From positions 1-36,964 of the forward strand of contig PHFX01000018.1 in NCBI GenBank assembly GCA_007618135.1: 36,964 bases of DNA, in the 5' to 3' direction. Both the position numbers and the translations under genes were made by a program. Within the stretch, counting starts at the first letter, position 1. Each line of letters opens with the position of its first letter. Positions 15,640 to 24,440 of the stretch are shown in pieces. The notes beneath the pieces are model-generated. The model was given only the letters and a program-made list of their open reading frames with translations. It was not told where the DNA came from and did not search any database. This DNA is from Candidatus Brocadia sp. WS118. GTDB lineage: Bacteria; Planctomycetota; Brocadiia; Brocadiales; Brocadiaceae.

Positions 15640-17283
15640 ATGGTGTGTACCCGTTATAGAAGAAATGGCATTCGATGGTTGGTAAACAGCATATCGCCGG
15701 ATGTACTCAGAGAGATATTTGATGCTATTCACAAAAATAACCATGGTGAGGTCGTACACATGGGGTATAATAAAAAAGTATTACGATACACCCATCATGG
15801 AGAGTCTTTTTACATAAAGCAATACACGACAAAGAATTATCTGGAAGGCGTTAAATCATGGTTTTCATTATCAAAGGCACACAAGGAATGGACTTATAGT
15901 CACCGGTTGCAGAAGAGTCAGTTGCTTACCGCAGAACCGGTTGCCATTGGAGAAAAGAGGCGCTTTGGAATGCTGAAGGATTGTTATATTATCTCAAAGG
16001 CAATACCAAACAGCATGACGGTAAAGGAATCATTAATTGCCATCCAACAATCACCCGCATACGCATTACCAAAGAGGAGGTTCCTGAACCATCTTATCTC
16101 TTATGTCAAAACGGTGCATGATCTCGGTGTTTTCCACGGAGAACTCCATGCTGAAAATATACTCGTAGATACCGATAATCCTGCATCCTTTTATTTATTA
16201 GATGTCGGACGTGCCGTATTTAAGAAGAGGCCGCCCTTATCTTTCAGGATCCATGAGCTATCAAGATTATTGTATTCCATCATAGATACCTGTGCCAATG
16301 ATGAAATAACAGAACAGATAGATACCTATGCAGACCAACTGCTGCCTTACAAAGACAAGGGAATTTTTCGCAAGATTGTCTTGAAAGAAATGTATAACAT
16401 TAAACACCGGCTTTGGCAGAGCAGGACCAGGAAATGTTTAAAGACAAATACTATCTTCAAGGTCACTGCCTATCACAAGTATACCGTAAACATGCGGAAT
16501 GAATGGGATGTTGGCACGCTGGCGGACTTGATCGGCAAACATATGATTTCCTTTCAGGCACCATCCGATACGATGGTAAAATCATCTGCAAAAACAGGCA
16601 TTACGCGTATCCCGGTATCTCACGAAGGCATCACAAGTGTATGCATCAAAGAGTACCGGTATCCATCCGCCTTGAAAAGATTTTTCTGTTCCTTCCGCAA
16701 TTCCCCTGCACGCAGGGCATGGCTCGCTGCGCATGGTTTGATGGCATTACATTTCCGAACCCCAAAACCGATTGCATTACTCGAGGAAAAACGATTCACA
16801 AGGATCAAAAAAAGCTTTATCATCATGGAAGATATTTCCCATTGCCTGCCATGCAACAAATATGTCAGTGAAAATTTTAGTGCTCCTTATGATAAAACTA
16901 TTCCGGGAAAGAAAAAAAGGTTTATTTCCCGTTTTGCAATGTCCTTTAAGCATCTGCACGACTCAGGCACCTATCATAGTGATTTAAAGGCTAATAATAT
17001 CATGATAATGGAATTGCCGGATGCCTGGGATTTTTTTTACTTGGATCTGGATCGGGTATCCTTTCAAAAAAAAATACCCATGAAAAAAAAGGTGAAAAAT
17101 TTATCGCAATTAAATGCATCTATTCCTCATTGTATTACCTACACCGACAGATTAAGATTTTATCAGGCATATGCAGGCATTAAAGATTTTACCACGGCAG
17201 ACAAACAGATATTACGAGCAATTGTCCGGTTAAGCATACGGCGAAGACATGTATGGAACCCGAATCCACCCATTTCACAATGA
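15640..17283 (+). CDS. Tandem WaaP/InaA-like lipopolysaccharide kinase
   Basis: 547 residues, about twice the usual length of a WaaP/KdkA-type kinase, with two kinase-like halves. The first half (about 40-240) has a candidate ATP lysine in FYIKQY, the catalytic loop HGELHAEN at 166-173 and LLDVGR at 186-191. The second half (about 305-520) has VCIKEY, HSDLKANN at 446-453 and YLDLDR at 467-472. The second loop keeps the catalytic Asp (448) and Asn. In the first loop the Asp position is Glu168, so this half may be weak or regulatory. WaaP-family enzymes phosphorylate heptose or Kdo in LPS core on the cytoplasmic side. The GT9 downstream supports such a role. Both halves are similar in layout, pointing to an internal duplication. 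The start at 15640 has only a weak upstream AGAAG. Confidence 0.82.
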   Translation: MVCTRYRRNGIRWLVNSISPDVLREIFDAIHKNNHGEVVHMGYNKKVLRYTHHGESFYIKQYTTKNYLEGVKSWFSLSKAHKEWTYSHRLQKSQLLTAEPVAIGEKRRFGMLKDCYIISKAIPNSMTVKESLIAIQQSPAYALPKRRFLNHLISYVKTVHDLGVFHGELHAENILVDTDNPASFYLLDVGRAVFKKRPPLSFRIHELSRLLYSIIDTCANDEITEQIDTYADQLLPYKDKGIFRKIVLKEMYNIKHRLWQSRTRKCLKTNTIFKVTAYHKYTVNMRNEWDVGTLADLIGKHMISFQAPSDTMVKSSAKTGITRIPVSHEGITSVCIKEYRYPSALKRFFCSFRNSPARRAWLAAHGLMALHFRTPKPIALLEEKRFTRIKKSFIIMEDISHCLPCNKYVSENFSAPYDKTIPGKKKRFISRFAMSFKHLHDSGTYHSDLKANNIMIMELPDAWDFFYLDLDRVSFQKKIPMKKKVKNLSQLNASIPHCITYTDRLRFYQAYAGIKDFTTADKQILRAIVRLSIRRRHVWNPNPPISQ

Positions 17284-17290
17284 TATTTTT

Positions 17291-17323
17291 TTGCAGCATG
17301 GGGATAATGACTTGTGGTATAGT
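17291..17323 (+). promoter_or_regulatory. Possible internal promoter before the methyltransferase
   Basis: TGTGGTATAGT at 17313-17323 looks like an extended -10 and resembles the element at 14191. The upstream TTGCAG is too far (21 bases) for a normal -35. Confidence 0.25.
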
Positions 17324-17386
17324 GTTCGTAATTTTTCCTGTTTTTCGTCATCGTGCATCTTTCGTTAGTAAGAAAGGACCTTCAGT

Positions 17387-18097
17387 ATGGGCTTAAAGAC
17401 GTTGCTCGGAATTAAGAAATACCAATGGGAAAAATCGGCGAAGAAATTTATTGCCAAGGCAAAAAAGACTTTCCCCCAATATCCCTGGGAAAATTTCTTG
17501 CGAATTTCCGAGCATTTCCGGGGAAGAGAATTATCCTCATTGCCGGAACGTGCTTTCTTATTTCGTTTGTCTCACGATCTTCCCTTGGACGCAAAAGTTG
17601 TAGAAATTGGCAGTTGGATAGGCGCATCGTCCTGCCTCCTGGCATCAGGATTGAAAGGCACAAAGGCGAAGATGTATGCAATTGACAATTTCAAGGGAAA
17701 TGCCAGCGACTGTTCCGCCAGCATCAGGTACCGGGAGAGAATGACGAAGTTGAAAACCGACACGACAAAAGCAATCTTTGATAAGAATATTGCTTACTTT
17801 AACTTAGAAAACCGGGTTACCGCCATCGTTCATGATTCTCTTCAGGCTGCAAAGAGTTTTTGTGAACCGCTTCATTCTGTAGACCTTGTGTTTATTGACG
17901 GCGACCACTCGGAAGAAGCTACAAAAAACGATATCACCCTGTGGTTCCCTTTTGTTAAACCTGGCGGGATTATGGTATTCCATGATTTTACATCAAATCA
18001 CGGCGTACCACAGGCAATCTGGTGGGCAGTAAAGCAATCGTATTTCTCTGAACTCGTCGGAATTTATGGATCAACCATTGCGTTTAGGGTTTGCTGA
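17387..18097 (+). CDS. Class I SAM methyltransferase (Methyltransf_24 type)
   Basis: 236 residues. AAAGGA lies eight bases before ATG 17387. The SAM loop is VVEIGSWIGASS at 71-82. The acidic residue after the next strand is in AIDNFKG. The VDLVFIDGDHSEEA segment near 158 and PGGIMVFHDF are typical of the cephalosporin-hydroxylase/Methyltransf_24 group, where the DGDH residues can bind a metal. Such enzymes often act on sugars in O-antigen or capsule loci. The acceptor is unknown. The next gene follows about 100 bases later. Confidence 0.85.
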   Translation: MGLKTLLGIKKYQWEKSAKKFIAKAKKTFPQYPWENFLRISEHFRGRELSSLPERAFLFRLSHDLPLDAKVVEIGSWIGASSCLLASGLKGTKAKMYAIDNFKGNASDCSASIRYRERMTKLKTDTTKAIFDKNIAYFNLENRVTAIVHDSLQAAKSFCEPLHSVDLVFIDGDHSEEATKNDITLWFPFVKPGGIMVFHDFTSNHGVPQAIWWAVKQSYFSELVGIYGSTIAFRVC

Positions 18098-18198
18098 TCT
18101 GCCTTTCACCGTACGGTTATAACCGGAAAGAGGCCGTATTGCCCGCGGAAAGGATATTCCCGAACAAGACAGATCAATACAATTCATTGTTTCAACCA

Positions 18199-19191
18199 AT
18201 GGAAATGAAAAAGGTTTATTTTCTTATACAGGAATGGAACCACCCTGCCAGCAGATACAGGGTATTACAATACGTTCCTTATCTAAAAGAATCGCACATC
18301 GACACCAGGGTTGCACTCTTTCCGGGTTCTTTCTGCCAGTGGATGAAACTCTTTTCTGAACTCAAAGGGTATGATACGGTGTTTGTCCAGAAGAAACGGT
18401 TGTGGCGCTGGCAACTCTGGTATCTGAAAAGGAAGCACATCAGGATTATCTATGACTTCGATGACGCTATTATGTTTAAAAGTCCCGTAGATGGCGGTGG
18501 CCGGTCGTTTAAACGGCAAAGGACATTTGCGAGAATGGTACGGTACAGTGATCGGGTTATCGCTGGAAATCAGTATCTGAAATCACAAGCGTTACCCTAT
18601 AATAAAAATGTCGCTATCCTGCCAACGGCAATCGATACAACCAGGTATACAACAAAAGATTATCGCAAAAACAAAGAGAAAATTACCGTTGGATGGATAG
18701 GAAGCAGGTCTTCGCTCCCATTCTTAAAGGAGTTAACCCCGGCCTTTGATCAATTAGCAAGTCAATATACCTCTGTGGAGCTAAAGATTATCTGTAACGA
18801 TTTTTTTGAGTGCAGGAAAATGCCCGTTATGAAAAAAATGTGGGCGCTGGAGGATGAGAATGCCGACCTGCAGGATATTGACATTGGTCTTGCGCCTTTG
18901 CCAAATCACGAATGGACAAAAGGCAAATGTGCAACAAAGTTGCTGCAATATCTCTCTGTGGGAATTCCTGTTGTCTGTTCTCCCGTGGGGGTGCATAATG
19001 AGATGATAAAAGAAGGGGTGAACGGCTTGTTTGCAGCCTCCACACAAGAATGGATCGAAAAGTTGGACCTTCTCATAAAGGACAAGGCCCTTCGGGAACG
19101 AATCGGAGCGGAAGGGAAGAAAACGGTGGAATCTTCATATTCCCTGAAAGCAAACCTGCCGAAATTTATCAATATCATACAAGGGCTTTGA
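18199..19191 (+). CDS. Glycosyltransferase, GT4-like (GT-B fold)
   Basis: 330 residues from ATG 18199; ATG 18205 is an alternative. The frame is open from 18091, but the first 36 residues overlap the preceding gene and do not look like protein before MKKVYFLIQE. ASRYRVLQYVPYL and IIYDFDDAIMF are conserved phrases of a GT4-like group common in polysaccharide loci. The donor half shows VGWIGSRSSLPFL and the GLAPLPNHEWTKGKCATKLLQYLSVGIPVVCSPVG block, in which KCATKLLQ replaces the usual ExxxxxxxE. It probably adds one sugar to the lipid-linked glycan. It is separated by only 30 bases from the following GT2. Confidence 0.85.
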   Translation: MEMKKVYFLIQEWNHPASRYRVLQYVPYLKESHIDTRVALFPGSFCQWMKLFSELKGYDTVFVQKKRLWRWQLWYLKRKHIRIIYDFDDAIMFKSPVDGGGRSFKRQRTFARMVRYSDRVIAGNQYLKSQALPYNKNVAILPTAIDTTRYTTKDYRKNKEKITVGWIGSRSSLPFLKELTPAFDQLASQYTSVELKIICNDFFECRKMPVMKKMWALEDENADLQDIDIGLAPLPNHEWTKGKCATKLLQYLSVGIPVVCSPVGVHNEMIKEGVNGLFAASTQEWIEKLDLLIKDKALRERIGAEGKKTVESSYSLKANLPKFINIIQGL

Positions 19192-19221
19192 CCGTAAATC
19201 AGTGCTTCTCAAGGTATAACC

Positions 19222-20109
19222 ATGAATAGCAATTATCCCTTAGTTAGTGTAATATTACCCACCTATAACTGTGCCCGTTTCTTGCCGGAATCCGTGGGAT
19301 CAGTCTTATCACAGACTTATCACCCGTACGAGATTATGGTAATCGATGATGGATCAACAGATAATACAAAAGAAGTCTTACAACCGTTTATGTCACGGCT
19401 AAAGTATCTTCCTTTAGAACAAAATAAGGGATTGCCTACGGCAAGAAATACCGGCATCCAGGCAGCTCAAGGAGCGTATATAGCCTTTATCGATGCGGAC
19501 GACCTTTGGTTTCCGGAAAAACTACAGGCAGATATTGAGTATTTCTCCCAGCACCCCGACACCAGCATGGTATATTCAAAGCATCTCAATATCGATGAAA
19601 AGGGGGGGGTATTCGATGGAGCCGTGAAGAAACGATTGCCATCCGGCAACATCTTTGTTCAACTTTTTTCTGAACAGAATTTTATCATTTCGTCATCCGT
19701 AGTGGTGCGAAAAGAGGTATTTGAAACAACGGGTTTATTCGATGAACAACTTTTTAATTGCCAGGACTGGGATATGTGGTTACGGATTGCCTTCTCTTTT
19801 AAGGTTGCAGGAATCAATAAACCGCTGGTGAAATACCGGCACAATCCACGTTCGCTGAGCAAGAACCGGGAAAACGTCTTGAAATATCAAAAACAGGTTA
19901 TCGACAAAACCTACGCAGCATTCAAAGACACGATGGGTGGAATAAGTGAAAAACTTTACCAAAGGCGGCTTGCTTCACATTATGCGAAGGCTGGTCGATA
20001 TTATTTGCGAATAGGAAATAAACGCCTGGCAAATGAAAATTTCCGTCTGTCTTTGAAACATGAGCCATTCAATTTTAGAACTCTACGATACTATTTTAAA
20101 TTCTGGTGA
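19222..20109 (+). CDS. Family 2 glycosyltransferase
   Basis: 295 residues with AAGGT seven bases before ATG 19222. The GT-A core shows VSVILPTYNCARF at 8-20, DDGSTDNT at 42-49, the TARNTGI segment at 73-79 and DADD at 91-94 as the metal-binding motif. NCQDWDMWLRI further on supplies the likely catalytic acidic residue. A C-terminal extension of about 80 residues is helical and basic (QRRLASHYAKAGRYYLRIGNKRLA), like TPR-type tails in related enzymes, and could anchor the protein to partners. Donor sugar and linkage are unknown. Confidence 0.88.
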   Translation: MNSNYPLVSVILPTYNCARFLPESVGSVLSQTYHPYEIMVIDDGSTDNTKEVLQPFMSRLKYLPLEQNKGLPTARNTGIQAAQGAYIAFIDADDLWFPEKLQADIEYFSQHPDTSMVYSKHLNIDEKGGVFDGAVKKRLPSGNIFVQLFSEQNFIISSSVVVRKEVFETTGLFDEQLFNCQDWDMWLRIAFSFKVAGINKPLVKYRHNPRSLSKNRENVLKYQKQVIDKTYAAFKDTMGGISEKLYQRRLASHYAKAGRYYLRIGNKRLANENFRLSLKHEPFNFRTLRYYFKFW

Positions 20110-20181
20110 CCTCCTGTAGCACAGATATTCCAGGTATGACAAATTATCATTTTCCCCGCATTTGCAGCAAGAAAATACAGA

Positions 20182-21297
20182 ATGGTTAAAACAGATAAAA
20201 AAAGGGGAGGGGGGTGGCGGAAACATCCTCTCCCTTATTTTTTGAATAAGAAAATCCGCGGCCTCATTATGAGGACGATAAACTTGTTCCTGTGTGAGGT
20301 AAGGAAGGAACAAGGCGCTCTTCCAAAAGAGCAAATAAAAAAGATCTTGTTGGTGCGTGCTAACTTTCGTATGGGCAATGTCATCCTTGCTACACCATCC
20401 ATATTTATATTCCGGGAAAATTTTCCTCATGCTATTATTGACTTTGCAGGGTATCCTGTATCGGGATTGCTTTATAAATATCTGCCAGTTGATCACCACT
20501 ATAGCATAACCCGTAGTTTCCCCGGTATTTTATGGGCATATTTCTCTCTCTTATACAAAATGAGATCTATGAAATATGATCTGGCGGTTGATGTGAGCTG
20601 TTCACAGTCAATGACGAGTTCATTTATTGTGGGATTTTCCGGGGCGCGCTTTCGCGCCGGTGCTCGGGGAAAATGGGACCGCTGGTTTAACATTTCCATT
20701 CCACGGCCGTCGGAAATCAACAAATATAAGGTACTCCCCCTGTTTTTACATGACATGGGAATGGAAACCCATCAGGTAGTTCCGCAACTGACACTGTCTC
20801 CCGAAGAAAAAGAAGATGGGAGAAGGAGAATACATGCCCTGACGGGAGTGAATCAGGCTCCTGTTATTGGGGTTTTTATCGGAGGCAGGAAATCAAAAGG
20901 GAAAAAATGGCCTGCGGAAAATTTCCTGAAACTGATTACCGCTCTTCGCGCTCAGGAAATAAACATCATCGTTTTTTTTGGGCCCGACGAGAAAAGATTG
21001 ATGGGATTTTTTGAACAATCACTGGGGAAAGGTATTCCCCTCGTCTTTGAGCCTTCCTTGAGGGCATTTGCTTCCATGGTTTCACATTGTAAGCTCTTTA
21101 TTGCCTGCGATAGCGGCCCAATGCACCTTTCCTGTGCATTAGGCGTACGTACGATTGCACTTTTTTTTAAACGTAATTTTAATCGCTGGGGCCCTCCGCC
21201 TGATATGGCACGCATCATTTACCATCCCGAAGGAATCCTGGTGGAAGATGTTTTGAATGTGACTGTTGCAGAATTATGTAACGTCCCGTCATCTTAA
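20182..21297 (+). CDS. Family 9 glycosyltransferase (heptosyltransferase-like)
   Basis: 371 residues from ATG 20182, or 342 from ATG 20269; neither has a clear ribosome-binding site. The GT9 N-terminal phrase is KILLVRANFRMGNVILATPSIF, which has N where most members have Asp (GD). The donor half has GVFIGGRKSKGKKWPAENF and the hallmark CDSGPMHLSCALGVRTIALF near the C-terminus. GT9 enzymes such as WaaC and WaaF transfer ADP-heptose to the LPS core. Together with the WaaP-like kinase, which in known systems phosphorylates heptose, this argues for an LPS-core-type product. The exact sugar is not certain. Confidence 0.85.
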   Translation: MVKTDKKRGGGWRKHPLPYFLNKKIRGLIMRTINLFLCEVRKEQGALPKEQIKKILLVRANFRMGNVILATPSIFIFRENFPHAIIDFAGYPVSGLLYKYLPVDHHYSITRSFPGILWAYFSLLYKMRSMKYDLAVDVSCSQSMTSSFIVGFSGARFRAGARGKWDRWFNISIPRPSEINKYKVLPLFLHDMGMETHQVVPQLTLSPEEKEDGRRRIHALTGVNQAPVIGVFIGGRKSKGKKWPAENFLKLITALRAQEINIIVFFGPDEKRLMGFFEQSLGKGIPLVFEPSLRAFASMVSHCKLFIACDSGPMHLSCALGVRTIALFFKRNFNRWGPPPDMARIIYHPEGILVEDVLNVTVAELCNVPSS

Positions 21298-21320
21298 TTT
21301 CTCTTTTTTATCCTTTTGTT

Positions 21321-22316
21321 ATGATTGCCCTGAATTTTATCATTGTAAACTGGAATACCAGACAATTATTACTCGACTGCATACGTTCCATTTATGCGAC
21401 CGTCATTGACCTGAATTACCAAATATACGTCGTCGACAATGGTTCTCAGGATGACAGTGTGAAGGCGGTGCGTGAGCAATTTCCTCAGGTGCTTGTGATA
21501 GAAAACCGGGAAAACAGGGGGTTCGCTGCTGCCGTGAACCAGGCATTGGAAAACAATATTACCACCTGTAGGTATAGCATATTACTCAATACCGATACGC
21601 TCTTAGAGAAAGATGCCATATCGGTAATGTATTCATTCATGGAACAGCATAAAGACGCTGGAATTGCTGGCGCACAATTGCAAAAACCTGACGGCACAAG
21701 GCAGCATAGTTATGACAATCATCCTACCCTGGCAACGGAGCTTTTTAACAAAAGTTTATTGCGATGGCTCTTTCCCAAAAAATATCCCAGTAAAAAGATA
21801 CTGGCGGCACAACCTATCGAGGTAGAATCAGTTATTGGGGCGTGCATGATGATAAAGAACAAGGCAATAGAGGATGTTGGGACCTTGGATGAAGATTACT
21901 TCTTTTTTCTTGAGGAAACCGATTGGTGCTATCGCATGCAAAAGGCAGGCTGGAAGGTGTATCATATACCGGACGCCAGGGTCGTTCACCTGGGAGGGCA
22001 AAGCAAGAAAAAGGCGCCCTGGCAATCTCAGGTGGAGTATTGCCGCTCCCTGTATACCTTTTTTAAAAAACACAGAACCACCCTTTCGTATGTCACGCTC
22101 AGGATAGTATATGTAGTAAAGATTATTTTCAATGTAACGGTAAACCTTATAGGTAATGCACTCGTATTGTTTCTCAATCATAAATTACGTTACCGGCTAT
22201 CAATCTACCTCAGGCTTTTTTTGTGGCACCTTGTATTATGCCCTGACCGGATGGGTCTGAAACCGGTAAAAAAAGAGAAGACAGGAGAACCTTTCTCGAT
22301 AATTCATCATGCATAA
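21321..22316 (+). CDS. Family 2 glycosyltransferase (rhamnosyltransferase-like)
   Basis: 331 residues. LNFIIVNWNTRQLL at 4-17, DNGSQDDS at 39-46 and LLNTDTLLE near 87 are typical of the WbbL/RfbF-type subgroup that often uses dTDP-rhamnose. EETDWCYRMQKAGWKVYHIP followed by ARVVHLGGQS gives the acceptor-side motif. The C-terminus has hydrophobic helices (VVKIIFNVTVNLIGNALVLFL and YLRLFLWHLVLC) that would attach it to the inner membrane. Its end overlaps the start of the next gene by eight bases, so the two are translationally coupled. The rhamnose assignment is inference from subgroup likeness. Confidence 0.88.
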   Translation: MIALNFIIVNWNTRQLLLDCIRSIYATVIDLNYQIYVVDNGSQDDSVKAVREQFPQVLVIENRENRGFAAAVNQALENNITTCRYSILLNTDTLLEKDAISVMYSFMEQHKDAGIAGAQLQKPDGTRQHSYDNHPTLATELFNKSLLRWLFPKKYPSKKILAAQPIEVESVIGACMMIKNKAIEDVGTLDEDYFFFLEETDWCYRMQKAGWKVYHIPDARVVHLGGQSKKKAPWQSQVEYCRSLYTFFKKHRTTLSYVTLRIVYVVKIIFNVTVNLIGNALVLFLNHKLRYRLSIYLRLFLWHLVLCPDRMGLKPVKKEKTGEPFSIIHHA

Positions 22317-23619
22317 ACATATTACCCCTTACACAAGCCTCATCTCAGAATACGCCTTCATTGCCTATTTCTTTGTTCTCTCTTTTTTCCCCTTCAGTGC
22401 AGATATCATCAAACTCCTGTGCCTTTTGACGATGATCGGGTGCTGGATAGCAAGCATGTTCCAGGAAAAAAAGATGCTGTTTACAAAAACGGCGCTCACG
22501 TTTCCTATCCTTTCATTCCTCCTATGTTCCTTGCTATCGTCATTCCATTCGGCACAGATCGTAAATTGCCTCGGAACAATCATGCATGATTATCTTGCAT
22601 ACGGTACGATCTTTTTTTGTATGGTGAACACTATTCATAGCCAGGAACAGGTACAGCGCATCGTGAAAGCCATGCTTATTACCTGTGGTTTCGTATGTTT
22701 ATATGGGTTGTATGGGTATTATGCCGGAATTGCTGTCCGCGACGGGCGGCTTGTGGCCACCTTTGAATATCATTCCCGCATCGCAAAATATATTGCGCTC
22801 TTCCTGCCGGTTGCACTCTGCTTATTTTTCTCTTGCAAAAACAGGGCAGCCCGTTTCTACCTGGCCTGCCTCATGCTTGTGTGCAGTTTTTCCCTCATCT
22901 TAACCATGAACAGAACGAGCTGGGTATCCATTTTCGTTGCCATTGCTATTCTTGGTTTTGCCCTGCAAAAGAAGTATCTGTTGTTTCTGCTGATTGGCGT
23001 CTGCACACTCCTTTTCTTCCTTCTGCCGGCAAAATTTATCACGCAAGCAAAAACCATCACCCAGGTTAATCAATTTTTTACCTCTGAAAAAATCCTGGGA
23101 GAGCGGCTGCTCTGCTGGAAGGCGGCAATTGCCATAATTCAGGACCATCCATGGTTAGGCATCGGTCCCGGCAAAAAGAATTTCCGGAGCACCTATCAGC
23201 AATATGCCGAAGCGGTAAGGAATAAAGAAACACCCCGGGAAAAAGAACCTGTCCACGAACAGGATCAAAACAGAAAACGCAAGAGAAAGATTCACACAGA
23301 GGATATTGAAAGGCTATCCCATGCCCATAATATCTTTTTGCATATATGGGTGGAAAGTGGCATATTCGGGTTGTTGTCATTCCTCTGGATGTTCACAACG
23401 GTATTTTATGCGGCAATACAATCGTGGCGGCTTTCAAAAGCAGGATATGAAAAGGGACTTTTGCTGGGTATTGTTGCTGGTCTCGTTTCCATCTTCTCAC
23501 ACGGCTTGACGGACAGCTTCTGGAAAAAACCAGACGCATTATTTCTTTGGTATCTCATAGGGATATTATTTGTTATTCGTACATCAAAACTGCAGCCAAA
23601 CGATCTCCCGCTCAAATGA
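22309..23619 (+). CDS. O-antigen polymerase/ligase family membrane protein (Wzy/WaaL)
   Basis: 436 residues with about eleven hydrophobic segments and one large periplasmic loop between the last clusters. MNRTSW at 200-205 and, in the loop, ERLLCWKAAIAIIQDHPWLGIGPG and HAHNIFLHIWVESG (His338 and His340) match the Wzy_C/O-antigen ligase domain (PF04932). The family either polymerises lipid-linked repeat units or ligates the finished chain to lipid A core in the periplasm, and sequence alone rarely separates the two. It is the only such protein here and no Wzx flippase or chain-length protein is visible, so a ligase role is slightly favoured. The loop contains an unusual charged insert rich in Glu, Lys and Arg (about 300-330). 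Confidence 0.88.
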   Translation: MHKHITPYTSLISEYAFIAYFFVLSFFPFSADIIKLLCLLTMIGCWIASMFQEKKMLFTKTALTFPILSFLLCSLLSSFHSAQIVNCLGTIMHDYLAYGTIFFCMVNTIHSQEQVQRIVKAMLITCGFVCLYGLYGYYAGIAVRDGRLVATFEYHSRIAKYIALFLPVALCLFFSCKNRAARFYLACLMLVCSFSLILTMNRTSWVSIFVAIAILGFALQKKYLLFLLIGVCTLLFFLLPAKFITQAKTITQVNQFFTSEKILGERLLCWKAAIAIIQDHPWLGIGPGKKNFRSTYQQYAEAVRNKETPREKEPVHEQDQNRKRKRKIHTEDIERLSHAHNIFLHIWVESGIFGLLSFLWMFTTVFYAAIQSWRLSKAGYEKGLLLGIVAGLVSIFSHGLTDSFWKKPDALFLWYLIGILFVIRTSKLQPNDLPLK

Positions 23620-24440
23620 AGGTATCCATTATCCTGGTAAATTACAATTCCGCTGCCCTGATCCGGCAATGCCTGAGATCGGTTTGCGAACACACAAAGG
23701 AAATTCCCTTCGAGGTCATTGTTGTTGATAATGCCTCTACCGACAACAGCAGGCAGATCGTCAGTTCAGAATTTTCCACCGTACGCCTTATCGAAAGTCC
23801 GGTAAATCTTGGATTTAGCCGTGGAAATAATCTTGGCGCCAGCGGAGCAAAAGGCAGGTATCTCTTATTCCTCAACACAGACACCCTTCTCATTGAAAAT
23901 TCAATCAGGATGTTAGCGGAATATCTTGACGAACATCCGGGGGTTGGCGCAATTGGCCCCAGGCTCCTTTTTGAGGACAGATATTTTCAACTTTCAGCAG
24001 GACGGCTTCCCAATCTTTTGAGAGAAGGTATTGATAAAATCGTGCATTCCCTTGCCCGGAAGTGGCGTAAGGGAGTATGTCCTCTCCTGGAACTCAGGCA
24101 TAACACCACGAAGGCGGTTGGCTGGTTAACCGGTGCATGCCTGATGGTTCGCCAAAACGCTTTTTCACAGGTTAATGGCTTTGATGAAAATATTTTCATG
24201 TACTTCGAAGACAAAGACCTCTGCAAACGGATCAATGCATCCGGATGGCAAATCATCTACTATCCGTCAACATCCGTTATCCACTTACTCGCGGGAAGCT
24301 CCGTGAATGTTGATAAACAAAAAATCAATGAACTTTATCGCACCAGCCAGATTTACTACTATCGTAAACACAAAGGGAAATTACAGGCTGAAATGGTCCG
24401 ATGGTATCTCCGCATAACGGGAAAACTGCGATGCCGGTAA
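23616..24440 (+). CDS. Family 2 glycosyltransferase
   Basis: 274 residues from ATG 23616, which overlaps the preceding stop as ATGA, a classic translational coupling. The frame is open from 23547, but that extension lies inside the polymerase gene. KVSIILVNYNSAALI at 2-16, DNASTDNS, NLGFSRGNNLG and LLFLNTDTLL are standard for the WbbL-like subgroup. MYFEDKDLCKRI and IIYYPSTSVIHLLAGSS give the acceptor-side acidic pair and the conserved His. It probably adds one sugar to the chain handled by the neighbouring polymerase/ligase. A closely similar subgroup member lies at 21321. Confidence 0.88.
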   Translation: MKVSIILVNYNSAALIRQCLRSVCEHTKEIPFEVIVVDNASTDNSRQIVSSEFSTVRLIESPVNLGFSRGNNLGASGAKGRYLLFLNTDTLLIENSIRMLAEYLDEHPGVGAIGPRLLFEDRYFQLSAGRLPNLLREGIDKIVHSLARKWRKGVCPLLELRHNTTKAVGWLTGACLMVRQNAFSQVNGFDENIFMYFEDKDLCKRINASGWQIIYYPSTSVIHLLAGSSVNVDKQKINELYRTSQIYYYRKHKGKLQAEMVRWYLRITGKLRCR

